Below are positions 33,418 to 42,356 of a DNA stretch of 64,000 nucleotides, piece after piece. Source of the stretch: Thermoplasmata archaeon (GTDB taxonomy: Archaea > Thermoplasmatota > Thermoplasmata > Lutacidiplasmatales > UBA184); the NCBI GenBank assembly GCA_021819135.1, contig JAKASE010000004.1, positions 1 through 64,000 on the forward strand, written 5' to 3'. The first letter of the stretch is position 1; the number at the start of each line of letters is the position of its first letter. Under the pieces are notes generated by a model that was not told the origin of the DNA, did no database searches, and saw nothing but the letters and a program-made list of their open reading frames with translations. The translations under genes were made by a program, and so were the position numbers.

Positions 33418-36375
33418 CTAGGCGCGGCGGACCCGCCGGCGCAGATCCCGCTCGGCTGCGTCCGGCCCGAGCGCCGGGCTCGGGTCGATCGGGTTCGGCG
33501 GGTCGCCCCCGAACCGGGGATATTCCGGGTCCGGCCGGGGCTCGTCGCCCAGGAAGTCGTCCTCCGGGGACTCCTCCCGCGGCCGGCCCGGCCGACGCGC
33601 CGGACGCGGACCCGCCTTGAGGGACCCCTCGGAGTCCGCCGAGAGCTGCTTCATCAGATTGAGCCAGATCCTTCCCTGGTGGGCGATCGTTCCCTCGAGC
33701 CGGTCGCGGAGATCGCTCGTCTGCTCGAGGAGCTCGCCTTCGACGCGGCGCATCTCGCGCTGCAGCTCGCGCCGTAGCTCCCGGACCCGGGACTCGCCGT
33801 CGTCGGTCCCCGGCCCGCGCTTTTCGAGCTCGCCGACCTTGAGCCAGGTCTTCCGCACGAGCGGCAGGACCCGGTCGCTGAGGACGAGGATCCGGCGGTC
33901 GAGGTCGTCGGCCTCCTGCCGGAGGTTCCGCTCGATGCGGGCGACCTCCGTCTCGCGCTGCTGGAGCTTGGTCTCGAGCCGTTCGAGACGGACGATCGAC
34001 TCCTCCTGGGAGGCCTTGAGGCGCACCTCGGCGTCGGCGAGCCCCGCGGCGACGATCTTCTCCTGGCCCGACCGTGCCCCCTCGAGCGCGCGGGCGACAC
34101 GGTCCCGGACCAGGGCGTCGAAGCGGTTCGAGTCGACGGTCTTCGAGAGCGACTGGTCGACGTCGTTCTTCAGGCGGGCGAGGAGCTCGACGTACTTCTC
34201 CCGCTCCCGCTCCTGGTTCTCTCGGAGCTTCTGCTCGACGAACGCCTGCATCCGCACCTGGAGGGCGGCGATCGAGGAGGTACCCGACTCGGTCACTTCC
34301 GCGACCCGGGCCCCCTGCTCGTTATCGAGCCGCTCCTCGGCCTGGTGGATCCGCTCGTCGGCGAGGCCGAGGATCTTCTCCCGCTCGGCGGTGAGGGCGC
34401 TTCCGAATCGGGTCTCGAGGTCCTTCGTCCGGCCGTCGATCAGGATCGCGAGACGGGTCTCGAGATCGCGCACCTCCTTGGTCCGGTGCTGCTCCGCCTC
34501 CGCGTCCCGCTGGTCGAGGATCTCCCGGAACCGGCTCTCGACCGACTCCCGCAGGGCGGTCCCCTGCTCGCGCGACTCGGCGAGCTCGAGGTCGAGCTGG
34601 GCCACGAGCGCGGCCCGGAGCTCCTCCTCGCCCCGCACCGAGCGGGCCTTGAGATCGTCCACCTCGTGGTGGAGCTCCTCCCGGAGCCGTTCGGCCCACC
34701 GCTCGCCCGCGGCCTGGACCGACTGTTTGAGCTTCTCGGAGAGGTCGGTGATCGCCTGGTCGCTCCGCAGGACGACCCGTCCCTCGATCTCGTCCAGCGA
34801 CCGCGCCGGATCGGGGGCGGGACGGGACTCGAGCGCCGCGATCCTTGGCCCGAGCTCCGTCTCGAGCCGGGCCACGGCCCCTCGAAGCTCGGCCGCAAGG
34901 TCCCGCAAGTGCCCGTCGAACGTGGTGAGGACCCGCGCCTCGATCTGCTTCTCGTCCGGAACCGGTTCGCGGACGCGCGCGAGCTCGGCGACCTTCTGGT
35001 CGACCAGCCGCTCGAGATGGTTCACGTCGTCCGACGCGACCTCCGCCCGGGGCGGAGGGATCATGGCCGGGGACGGGGCGGTCAACGGGCCCGGTCCTGC
35101 CGGGGGCGGGGAGGGGGTCGGCCGGCTCGTGGGATCATCGCTCGTGGAGAGCGGAACGGTCCCGGGGGTCGCGCTCGAGGGGTCCCGGACCTCGGTCGGG
35201 CGCTTCAGCCACGGCGGGAGCGGGGTCCCCCCGTCCGGTCCCGAGGGGACCGGAAGTTCCGTATGAACGGCCACCGGATGCGGGGTCGAAATCGACGGCT
35301 GGGCCTGGACGTACTCGTTCGCCCGGCGGGCCGCCTCCCCGCTCATCGCGACCGAGCGTCCCTTCGGACGGGAGAGGAGCAGCGCCGCGGTCTCCATCGC
35401 GGTGCCGATGCGCCACATCGCCTTGCGGCGGTCGCGTCCCCCCTGGCGATCCGGATCGTGGAGCTCATGCGGGGTCCGGGACGACTCGACCAGATCGACC
35501 CGACGGGCGATCTCGGCGAGCTTCTCGTCCTCCTGGCCCCGCGCGTACTGCAGGACCAGGGGCAGGGTCCCCCGCTCGCGGGCGGTCGGCGGCCGGGTCA
35601 GGTCGCGGAGGGCGATCGGGGCCTCCTCCCAGCTTTCGAGCCGCTTCGAGTGCCACACCCCCTGCGCCTCCGGTCTCGGGACGCGCATCACCGCGAGCGC
35701 GAGCGGCATCTGCTCGGTGAACTCGTGGATGTTGACCTTCGCCTCGGGGAGGAAGTAGGGGAAGACGAGGAACGCCCCGAGCGAGACGAGCGAACCGGGC
35801 AGCATCCGCACGAGGTCGAGGACGACCTGCGCCGCCGGCTCCCACGCGTCCGACGCGACCACGACGACCGGCTCGGTCGTGCCGCGGTGGAAGAGGAACC
35901 CCTCCCCGACCGCCTGGTAGACCGACCCGTCCGGCTCGGCCCCGGGACGGGCGGGGGCCGACGGGCTGCCCATCGTGAGGTGGGCACGGATCACTGCCTC
36001 GCCGAACTCGCCGGTGGCGAGGAGGTCCTCCGTGGAGAAGACCAGGGTCTTCATCCCGAGCCGGGGACGGTCCTCGGTCGAGAGGAACATCCGCCCGACG
36101 CAGGTGTACCGGCCGTTCGCGGCCGGATAGAGGAACAGGTTCGGGTAGAACGAGAGCGGCTGGGAGGGGTTGGGGTCCCAGTAGTCATGGGTGTCGGCGA
36201 CGTTGATTGTGAGATGTCCAAGAAGCCGCACGGTCTCAAGGGTCTCGCGACGACCGGGGAACTCCTCGGGGATCGTCGTGTAGCCGGGGCTCTCGGCCTC
36301 GTTGTCGACCTGTCGGCACCAGATGACGGCGACCGGCGAGAGCGACGCGGACGTCGCGAGGTTCGCGCCCGCCAT
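33418..36375 (-). CDS. 985-residue coiled-coil protein of the vWA/GTPase operon
   Basis: An N-terminal globular region of about 350 residues (VAVIWCRQVDNEAESPGYTT onwards; strand-rich with a conserved-looking GRYTCVGRMFLS) of no family I know. Residues about 350-450 are Pro/Ser-rich, then a long coiled coil of about 450 residues (heptads of Leu, Ile, Glu, Arg, Gln) and an acidic Pro-rich tail. No ATPase motifs. Starts TGATG with the GTPase stop. It is probably a scaffold or sensor for the GTPase. Confidence 0.85.
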   Translation of the reverse strand: MAGANLATSASLSPVAVIWCRQVDNEAESPGYTTIPEEFPGRRETLETVRLLGHLTINVADTHDYWDPNPSQPLSFYPNLFLYPAANGRYTCVGRMFLSTEDRPRLGMKTLVFSTEDLLATGEFGEAVIRAHLTMGSPSAPARPGAEPDGSVYQAVGEGFLFHRGTTEPVVVVASDAWEPAAQVVLDLVRMLPGSLVSLGAFLVFPYFLPEAKVNIHEFTEQMPLALAVMRVPRPEAQGVWHSKRLESWEEAPIALRDLTRPPTARERGTLPLVLQYARGQEDEKLAEIARRVDLVESSRTPHELHDPDRQGGRDRRKAMWRIGTAMETAALLLSRPKGRSVAMSGEAARRANEYVQAQPSISTPHPVAVHTELPVPSGPDGGTPLPPWLKRPTEVRDPSSATPGTVPLSTSDDPTSRPTPSPPPAGPGPLTAPSPAMIPPPRAEVASDDVNHLERLVDQKVAELARVREPVPDEKQIEARVLTTFDGHLRDLAAELRGAVARLETELGPRIAALESRPAPDPARSLDEIEGRVVLRSDQAITDLSEKLKQSVQAAGERWAERLREELHHEVDDLKARSVRGEEELRAALVAQLDLELAESREQGTALRESVESRFREILDQRDAEAEQHRTKEVRDLETRLAILIDGRTKDLETRFGSALTAEREKILGLADERIHQAEERLDNEQGARVAEVTESGTSSIAALQVRMQAFVEQKLRENQEREREKYVELLARLKNDVDQSLSKTVDSNRFDALVRDRVARALEGARSGQEKIVAAGLADAEVRLKASQEESIVRLERLETKLQQRETEVARIERNLRQEADDLDRRILVLSDRVLPLVRKTWLKVGELEKRGPGTDDGESRVRELRRELQREMRRVEGELLEQTSDLRDRLEGTIAHQGRIWLNLMKQLSADSEGSLKAGPRPARRPGRPREESPEDDFLGDEPRPDPEYPRFGGDPPNPIDPSPALGPDAAERDLRRRVRRA

Positions 36376-37547
36376 CACGACCTCTTGGGAGCGCTGGCCC
36401 GGCGCTCGATCACGCGCTCGCAGGCCCGGGCGAGCGGGAGGGTCGTGTTGACCATGACGGGGACCCCCATCGTCGGCGTCCCCACGTTGGGTGCCTCCTC
36501 CCCGCTCTCGCCGATGAAGAGCGGGTGGCCCTCCCCGGTGGAGACCGCGCTCGAGACCAGGAAGACATCCTCCTTCACGGAGATCCCGCGTCCCTCCTGC
36601 GCCACGAGGATCGTGCCCATCCCGGCCCCGTCCCGGCGGAGGAGGAAGTCGGTCGGGTCGAACGAGGATCGGAACGCGCGCTCCCGGACCGATTGCTCGA
36701 CCTCGGTGTAGAACTCCTTGAGCTTGTCGGCCTTCGAGACCGCGATCACGAGCGGCAGGTTGCGCGTCCGCACGTACCGGAAGACGCCGCGGGCGAGGTT
36801 CACCTGCTGGGCCTGGTCGCGGAGCGACGGGAGGCCGGGGGAGAGGAGGAGGATGATCGCATCGGCCCCTTGGACGAACCGGCCAAGCAGCGTGAGGCCC
36901 CGGCGCCAGAGGTCCCGCCGGTCCGGCCGCCAGGAATCGAAATGCGGGATCACCTTGCACGTCCGCTCGGCGACCTCGCCGTCCGGGGCGTCGATCCAGA
37001 GCCGGTCGTAGGTGAAGTAGTCGGCGATGATCCCGCCGGCCTCGTCGATCGTCTGGAGCTCCATCGGCCGCGACGCCGCCTCCCCGTTGGGGGCGCCGTA
37101 GCGGAACCGCATCTTCATCTCGACGAACTGGTTGAACTTCGTCGGGAGCGGATACTTCGTCAGGATCCCCTGGTCCTCCCGGCCGGCGGCGAGCTCGACC
37201 CAGAGCTTCCGGCGGTCCTCCATCGGCCGGTTCACGTAGTAGCGGGTCGTCGTCTCGAGGCTGCCCTCCGGGTCGGTGGGGTCGGTCGTCTCGTACGTCG
37301 TCTCCTCGAGCGCCACATCGTTCTCGAGGTCGCCGTAGAGCGGGAGCGTGCCGGCGTCGGCACGCGTCGGGACGTACAGGATCGGAAGGTTGAGACCGAA
37401 GTGACCGGAGAGGAACCGGAAGTACGTCGTCTTGCCCGACGCCGGGATCCCGACGACCGCGATCCGGGCCGTATCGACCGACGGCTTCGCCTCGCGCTTC
37501 GTTCCCGCGGGCCGGCGGGTGCGGGTGGTGACCTTGACCTCAGCCAT
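36375..37547 (-). CDS. P-loop GTPase-like protein
   Basis: 390 residues. Walker A/G1 GIPASGKT at 33-40; the base-recognition G4-like AVSKADKL has SKAD at 271-274, fitting a GTPase. A classical DxxG was not seen; IDAPDGE may stand in for it. It resembles the GTPases linked to vWA proteins in conflict-type operons (double-GTPase families) more than translation or transport GTPases. Between a vWA gene (18-base gap) and the coiled-coil gene (1-base overlap). Probably a switch that loads the partner proteins. Confidence 0.82.
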   Translation of the reverse strand: MAEVKVTTRTRRPAGTKREAKPSVDTARIAVVGIPASGKTTYFRFLSGHFGLNLPILYVPTRADAGTLPLYGDLENDVALEETTYETTDPTDPEGSLETTTRYYVNRPMEDRRKLWVELAAGREDQGILTKYPLPTKFNQFVEMKMRFRYGAPNGEAASRPMELQTIDEAGGIIADYFTYDRLWIDAPDGEVAERTCKVIPHFDSWRPDRRDLWRRGLTLLGRFVQGADAIILLLSPGLPSLRDQAQQVNLARGVFRYVRTRNLPLVIAVSKADKLKEFYTEVEQSVRERAFRSSFDPTDFLLRRDGAGMGTILVAQEGRGISVKEDVFLVSSAVSTGEGHPLFIGESGEEAPNVGTPTMGVPVMVNTTLPLARACERVIERRASAPKRS

Positions 37548-37565
37548 GGTGGTCCCGCGTGCCCC

Positions 37566-39068
37566 CTACCGCATCTCCGCGAGGCATATTTCAATGAAGT
37601 CCAGCGCCCCTTCCACCGCCGCCCCCGAGCTCGCGAGGTCGAGTCGGGCGTCCTGGAGGAGCCCGAACACCTCCTCGACCGCGGCCTCGTGGCGGAGCGC
37701 CGCGTCCTGGAGGTCGTCGGTCCCCGCGATCCGGGTGAGCTGGTAGGTCCCGCGAAGCTCGAGGAGCTTCGAGAACAGGCCCATCACGCGCTCCCGCGAG
37801 TGGGTGCCGTTCGAAGAGAGCGAATGCTCGGTCGTGTCGATGAAGCGCACCAGGGTCTCGGTCTCCTTGTCGTTCTGCATCCGGGCCTGCAGCATCGCCA
37901 GCCGCCGGAGCACGGCGGCCTGTGTGGTCGCCGGGAGCTTCTCGGCCTCCCCCCATGCCACGAGGAGCGACCGCGCCGCCTCGACGATCGCGTGGCGCGC
38001 GTACTGGATCCGCGCCTCCCAGTAGTGGTACGTCACCCGGGGAAGGACCGCCTGGGCGCGCGCCAGCCGCTCGAGCGCGACGTCGTACTGGCCCTGCAGG
38101 TACGCCTCGACGACCTCGCCGAGGGGACCGTACCGCTCCTTGAGGTAGGCCGGCGGGCCGCCCGCGACCCCGAGCACGCCGATCTCGAGCTCGGGGGACT
38201 CGTGGAAGCCGTCGGCGCTGTCCGCCCGCGCTGCTTCGTGCGCCGCCTTGATCCGGCCCACGGTCGCGTGCTGCTGGGGCTCCTTGAGCGCGCGGGCCGC
38301 GCTCGCGGCATGCCGCGCGAGCTCCTCCGGGTGGAGGTCCTCGATCGGCAGGTCGTCGTCGTACCCGACGTCGATGAACGCATGGACCATCTGCGCGAAG
38401 AGGGCGGAACCGGTCGTCACTTCCTGGTAGCCGAACGCCGGGGCGAGCCCGATCGCCTGGGCGCGCGTTTCCATTTGGGAGAGGAGCCCGTGCATGCTCC
38501 CCGCGTCGACCCCCTTGTCCCGCTCGGCACCGCTGCCGATCCCGATCAGGCGGAAGGAGAGGCGCGAGTTCGCCGGGAGGATGTACGGCACGAGATCGAT
38601 CCGTCCTTCGGGGAGCGGACCGTCCGGCGTCGGCCGGACGTCGAACCGCTGCGAGGCGTTGTCCCAGCCGTCGGTGACCAGGACGAGGTTCCCCCGCACC
38701 CCGTCGGTGCCGCTGCGAAGGAGGTCGGCGCCGACGGCGATCGCGTCCCAGATCGCTGAGCGCCCGCTCGGGGCCAGCATCGAGATCAGGTTCTCGATGT
38801 ACGGCAGGTTCTCCCGGTGGATCTCCGCGAGCGGCACCGGGACGCGGACGACCTCGGTGAACGTCACGAGACCGAACAGGGAGCCCGACTCCGAGGCGTC
38901 CTGGAGGATGCGGAAGACCGCGGTCCGTGCGACCTCGATCTTCTGACGCGGGGGTCGGCCCTCCTCCGACTCGGGGAGGGGGGCGAGCATGCTCTTCGAG
39001 AGATCGAGCAAGAGAACGTTCCGCTCGCGCGGCGTGGACGGTGGGGAGGGATTCGGTTCGTTCTGCAT
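37566..39068 (-). CDS. vWA-domain protein
   Basis: 500 residues. MIDAS motif DLSKS at 22-26 (DxSxS), a Thr in TFTEVV and Asp in VTDGWD complete a metal ion-dependent adhesion site. After the vWA domain (about 1-230) come 270 residues of helical repeats, possibly TPR-like (LERLARAQAVLPRVTYHYWEA). The ATG at 39068 has a TATA-like TAAATAG far upstream (about 39160). First gene of the operon; likely a metal-dependent partner for the GTPase or coiled-coil protein. Confidence 0.9.
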   Translation of the reverse strand: MQNEPNPSPPSTPRERNVLLLDLSKSMLAPLPESEEGRPPRQKIEVARTAVFRILQDASESGSLFGLVTFTEVVRVPVPLAEIHRENLPYIENLISMLAPSGRSAIWDAIAVGADLLRSGTDGVRGNLVLVTDGWDNASQRFDVRPTPDGPLPEGRIDLVPYILPANSRLSFRLIGIGSGAERDKGVDAGSMHGLLSQMETRAQAIGLAPAFGYQEVTTGSALFAQMVHAFIDVGYDDDLPIEDLHPEELARHAASAARALKEPQQHATVGRIKAAHEAARADSADGFHESPELEIGVLGVAGGPPAYLKERYGPLGEVVEAYLQGQYDVALERLARAQAVLPRVTYHYWEARIQYARHAIVEAARSLLVAWGEAEKLPATTQAAVLRRLAMLQARMQNDKETETLVRFIDTTEHSLSSNGTHSRERVMGLFSKLLELRGTYQLTRIAGTDDLQDAALRHEAAVEEVFGLLQDARLDLASSGAAVEGALDFIEICLAEMR

Positions 39069-39280
39069 CCCGTCGCGCCAGCCTCAACCGGCCCATCGCA
39101 CGGACCGGACACCCGGTCCGGGAACGCGCCGGCCGGCTCCGCCCTGTTGCACGGGCTATTTACCGGGGGGAGGGTATATCTTGCTTCCGACAGTCCGGCG
39201 GCCCCCGGATATCCGTCATGACCGTCGGCCCGGGGTCCGGAGCTACCGTTATAACCCACGCCCGGACTGGCCCCGCCCGC

Positions 39281-39508
39281 ATGGGCAACATCCGCCAGAC
39301 GTACATCAAGCGGGTCGCGATCGAGCTGATCCGGCACTATCCGAACGACTTCTCCGGGGACTTCCAGAAGAACAAGCAGAAGGTCCTCGAGCTGACGGAC
39401 CTCGGCGTCGCCGTCGAGGGCGGACCGCTCCGCGTCACCCACAAGAAGCTCGCCAACCGGATCGCGGGCTACGCGACCCGGTACATGAAGCGCAAGCGCG
39501 GGACCTGA
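39281..39508 (+). CDS. rps17e: 30S ribosomal protein S17e
   Basis: 75 residues, the archaeal/eukaryotic S17e. Starts MGNIRQTYIKRVAIELI and contains DFQKNKQKVLE and KKLANRIAGYATR, all family marks. The TATA-like TTATAAC at about 39249-39255 puts the RNA start next to the ATG (leaderless). Confidence 0.96.
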   Translation: MGNIRQTYIKRVAIELIRHYPNDFSGDFQKNKQKVLELTDLGVAVEGGPLRVTHKKLANRIAGYATRYMKRKRGT

Positions 39509-39547
39509 ACGGTCCTCGCCCTACGCCCGCCGGCCCTCGGGGGCCGA

Positions 39548-40213
39548 TCAGTCGAGCACCCGGAGCCCTTCCTGGAGGTGCACGATCTCGACCGGCGTCG
39601 TCGGGCGACCGACCAGGATCCCCTGCGCGTTCGCGACCAGGCACGCCCCCACGATCGGGACGCCGAAGTTGGCGGTCGACCGATGGACCGGCACGCCGAG
39701 CAGCGAGCCCAGGGCGGTGCACTCCCGCTCCGTCGCCTTCGGGTGGACGACCACGCCCCGGTTCGTCGCCACCCCGGCCATCCCCACCGTCCCGAGCCCC
39801 GCGAGCGTTCCCCGCTCGGCCGGGACCCCGAGCGCGCCCGAGATCTCGCGGACGGTCTCCGCGGAGAACTCCGGGTGGACGAGCGCGCCCGTGTCGTTCG
39901 CGAGGATGTTGTTCCCCATCGCGTTCTGCCGGTGACGCACCACCGTGACCGGGGCGATCGCCTCGAGCCGGGCCTGCTCGGCGGGGGCGATCGCGTCGCC
40001 GACGACGAATCCGTTCGCGTTCGCCGCGACCATCGCGCCGACGACCTCGCAGTCGAAGACCGAGCTCCGTTCGAGACGGACCCCGAGGATCCGTGCGAGG
40101 TCGTGCTCGAGCGGACGGGGGGTCTGGGGAGGTCCCAGGGCGACCCGATCGAGGACCCGCAGGTAGACCCCGAGGTACGGGCTCCCCGCGAAGAGCGTCC
40201 GTCCGACCGGCAC
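39548..40213 (-). CDS. eif6: Translation initiation factor aIF6
   Basis: 221 residues. Anti-association factor that binds the large subunit; pseudo-fivefold repeats such as NANGFVVGD, NDTGALVHPEFS, NRGVVVHPKAT and NAQGILVGR are visible. GTG start, last gene of the S19e operon. Confidence 0.96.
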   Translation of the reverse strand: MPVGRTLFAGSPYLGVYLRVLDRVALGPPQTPRPLEHDLARILGVRLERSSVFDCEVVGAMVAANANGFVVGDAIAPAEQARLEAIAPVTVVRHRQNAMGNNILANDTGALVHPEFSAETVREISGALGVPAERGTLAGLGTVGMAGVATNRGVVVHPKATERECTALGSLLGVPVHRSTANFGVPIVGACLVANAQGILVGRPTTPVEIVHLQEGLRVLD

Positions 40214-40236
40214 GCGTGGCGTCTCCCGCGGCCGGA

Positions 40237-40533
40237 CTACTCGGGCTCGAGGAGGTCGACCTCGATGAGCCCGTCCTCGAACCGGATCGCCTTGACCCGG
40301 ACCTGCCGCGGAACGTGCTGGATGCCGCGCTCCCAGATCCGCTCGTTGAGCCGGGGATCGATCCAGACGTCCTCCGGCTTGCCCTTCATGTGGCGGACGA
40401 TGAATCGACGCACCGTCTCGAGCGCGTGACCGGCCCGGCGGCGGCGCGACGGCTGGTGCTGGCTCGGACGCAGCGGGATCACGTACTCTCGCTCGAGCTC
40501 CTCCGCGTGGCGGGTGCCGGTCTTCGCGGGCAT
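40237..40533 (-). CDS. rpl31e: 50S ribosomal protein L31e
   Basis: 98 residues; REYVIPLRPS, GHALETVRRFIVRHMK, and VWIDPRLNERIWERG are L31e marks. Overlong N-terminal tail of about 14 residues versus some relatives. Fourth in the operon, 15 bases after L39e. Confidence 0.95.
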   Translation of the reverse strand: MPAKTGTRHAEELEREYVIPLRPSQHQPSRRRRAGHALETVRRFIVRHMKGKPEDVWIDPRLNERIWERGIQHVPRQVRVKAIRFEDGLIEVDLLEPE

Positions 40534-40548
40534 CGTGCTTGGTCTCCT

Positions 40549-40707
40549 CTACTTGTGCAGGTGGCCCCGCTTCCAGGAGTGGCGCTTCGGATGTCGGGTC
40601 ACGCGCCGCTCGGTCCGTTGCATCACCCAGGCCGGGACGCGGCGGTTGGACTTGACGACGCGGAGGAGGCGGGTCTTGCGGGCGAGGCTCTTCCTACGGT
40701 TCGCCAT
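40549..40707 (-). CDS. rpl39e: 50S ribosomal protein L39e
   Basis: 52 residues, very basic: MANRRKSLARKTRL, then KSNRRVPAWVMQRT and HPKRHSWKRGHLHK. This is L39e, which lines the exit tunnel. Short enough to be missed by gene finders. It sits 15 bases after PDCD5 and 15 bases before L31e, the canonical archaeal order. Confidence 0.95.
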   Translation of the reverse strand: MANRRKSLARKTRLLRVVKSNRRVPAWVMQRTERRVTRHPKRHSWKRGHLHK

Positions 40708-40722
40708 CGACGGTTCCTCCGT

Positions 40723-41082
40723 TCAGCGTCGCGTGATCGAGATCTCGCGGCGATCCGGCGCGATCCGCTCGAGCAGCGAGCGCAAGGTCGCGTCGTCGAC
40801 CTGCCGCTGGAGACGCCCGCTCGCGGCGAGCGCGATCAACTGCTGCTCGACCGAGGAGGCCACCTCCGGCTTCGCGAGCCGGATCCGTCCGAGGCGCTCT
40901 CGCGCCTCGGGGGTGAGGATGCGGCGCAGGATCTCGGCCCGCTCCGACTCCCGACGCTGCATCTCGGACTGCTGGGCCGCGTACGCCTGGGCGTTCGCGG
41001 CATCGGAGACCTGGCTCTCCTGGAGCTGACGGACCCGCCGACGACGGAGCTCCTCGAGCTCCGAGTCCCCTCCGTATGCCAT
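40723..41082 (-). CDS. PDCD5-family DNA-binding protein
   Basis: 119 residues. N-terminal helix with LEELRRRRVRQLQ, the conserved LRRILTPEARERLGRIRLAKPE core and a charged C-terminus match COG2118/PDCD5. Nucleic-acid-binding; role in translation or DNA binding in archaea is not settled. Starts MAYGGDSELEE. Confidence 0.93.
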   Translation of the reverse strand: MAYGGDSELEELRRRRVRQLQESQVSDAANAQAYAAQQSEMQRRESERAEILRRILTPEARERLGRIRLAKPEVASSVEQQLIALAASGRLQRQVDDATLRSLLERIAPDRREISITRR

Positions 41083-41114
41083 CGACCAACCCTCCTCGCC
41101 TTCCCGTACGATGC

Positions 41115-41570
41115 TCAGAGGTACTTGGCCAATTCGGGTCGCTGTTCGGAGAGCTTCTGAAGGACGCCCTTCGAGACCGACGCGAGCAGCTTCTCGCCCT
41201 CCGGGCTCAACCGGCGACCGAGGTTCTTGTACGGCTGGACGAGGCCGGACTTCTCGAGCTGGTGGACGATCTCCCGCAGGACGGAGCGGGACCCGGAGCG
41301 GGCGTGGTACGGAGCGCTCCCCCGGTCTCGCTTGCCGCCGTACTCGGTGCTGAGCCGGGTGACCCCGACGTGACCTTTGAGGTAGATCTTCCGGAGGACC
41401 GAGGCGCTGCGCAGGTACCACCAGTCCGTCTGCACCGGCGCACGCTGCTTGTGGACCCCGGTCTTGACGAACTGGGCCCAGGGGGGTGGTTCGACCGCCT
41501 TGCGGTTCCTGAGCTCGCTCGCGAGTGGGGGCAGCAAGAGGGCCGGTGGGACATCATTGGGATGGGGCAT
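41115..41570 (-). CDS. rps19e: 30S ribosomal protein S19e
   Basis: 151 residues; WAQFVKTGVHKQRAP, DWWYLRSASVLRKIYL, GVTRLSTEYGG and GRRLSPEGEKLL are typical S19e. First gene of the operon, with TATTAAATA about 27 bases before the ATG. Confidence 0.96.
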   Translation of the reverse strand: MPHPNDVPPALLLPPLASELRNRKAVEPPPWAQFVKTGVHKQRAPVQTDWWYLRSASVLRKIYLKGHVGVTRLSTEYGGKRDRGSAPYHARSGSRSVLREIVHQLEKSGLVQPYKNLGRRLSPEGEKLLASVSKGVLQKLSEQRPELAKYL

Positions 41571-41596
41571 GGAGCGGCGCGGCCACCTAGTCGGGG

Positions 41597-41605
41597 TATT
41601 TAATA
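41597..41605 (-). promoter_or_regulatory. TATA box of the S19e-aIF6 operon
   Basis: TATTAAATA on the minus strand, about 27 bases before the S19e ATG. Predicts a leaderless transcript running through PDCD5, L39e, L31e and aIF6. Confidence 0.65.
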
Positions 41606-41740
41606 GCGCTCTCGGCCGTCCCCCGTCGGGCCGGTTCGGCCCGGCGTTCGCGTCGACCGGGCTCTCGACGGGGGCATGCGGGACCTATACAAGGGACCGG
41701 GGAGTCCCCGGGAGCGACCGGAGGGTCGCTCGAAGGACCG

Positions 41741-42349
41741 ATGACCGACGCCGCTCTCGTGCTGTCCGCCGGAGAGTCCCGCCGGTTCGGTGGCCCCCCG
41801 AAGGCGCTCGCGCCGGTGGACGAGAGATCGGCGGTCCGCCGGATCGCCGAGACCGCGCTCGAGGTGGGGTGCTTTCCCGTGGTCGTGGTCGTCGGGGCCC
41901 ACCGGATGCCGATCGCCCACGAGGTCCGGGGGCTGGAGGTCGAGATCGTGGAAGCCGGGGACTGGTTCGAGGGCCGCACCGCGTCGGTGCAGGCCGGTCT
42001 CCGGGCGCTGCCCGAGGGGGACGACGTCCTGTTCTGGCCCGTCGATCATCCGTTCGTCTCCCGGCGCACCGTCGAGACCCTCCTCGCGGTGAAGGCGCAC
42101 GACCCGCTCGGCGTATGGTTCGTGCCGACGTACCTCGGGCCGGGCGGCCATCCCGTCCTGTGGCGCTCGGTCGTGGTGCCGCACGTGCTCGAACTGCGGA
42201 CGGACGCTCCGCTCCGTTCGCTCTTACCCGAGTTCGGTCCCCAGGTCCGCCGCGTGGCGGTCGACGACCCCGGCGTCGTTGCGAACGTAGATACGCCCGA
42301 GGCGTTCCGGGACGCGCGAGAGGCCTGGTATCGGCGCTCGGAGCTCTGA
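41741..42349 (+). CDS. MocA/MobA-like NTP transferase (molybdenum cofactor)
   Basis: 202 residues. LSAGESRRFGGPPKAL is the nucleotidyltransferase P-loop-like motif, then VVVVVGA and PVDHPFVS (the Asp for metal). Position in a molybdenum hydroxylase operon favours MocA, the molybdopterin cytidylyltransferase, over MobA (inference). A TATA-like CCTATACAA lies about 45 bases before the ATG. Confidence 0.85.
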   Translation: MTDAALVLSAGESRRFGGPPKALAPVDERSAVRRIAETALEVGCFPVVVVVGAHRMPIAHEVRGLEVEIVEAGDWFEGRTASVQAGLRALPEGDDVLFWPVDHPFVSRRTVETLLAVKAHDPLGVWFVPTYLGPGGHPVLWRSVVVPHVLELRTDAPLRSLLPEFGPQVRRVAVDDPGVVANVDTPEAFRDAREAWYRRSEL

Positions 42350-42356
42350 ACGAACG

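Noticed and set aside
34345-38759. Two long plus-strand frames opposite the coiled-coil, GTPase and vWA genes
   Set aside because: They are antisense shadows; the minus-strand genes have G1, G4 and MIDAS motifs and proper spacing.
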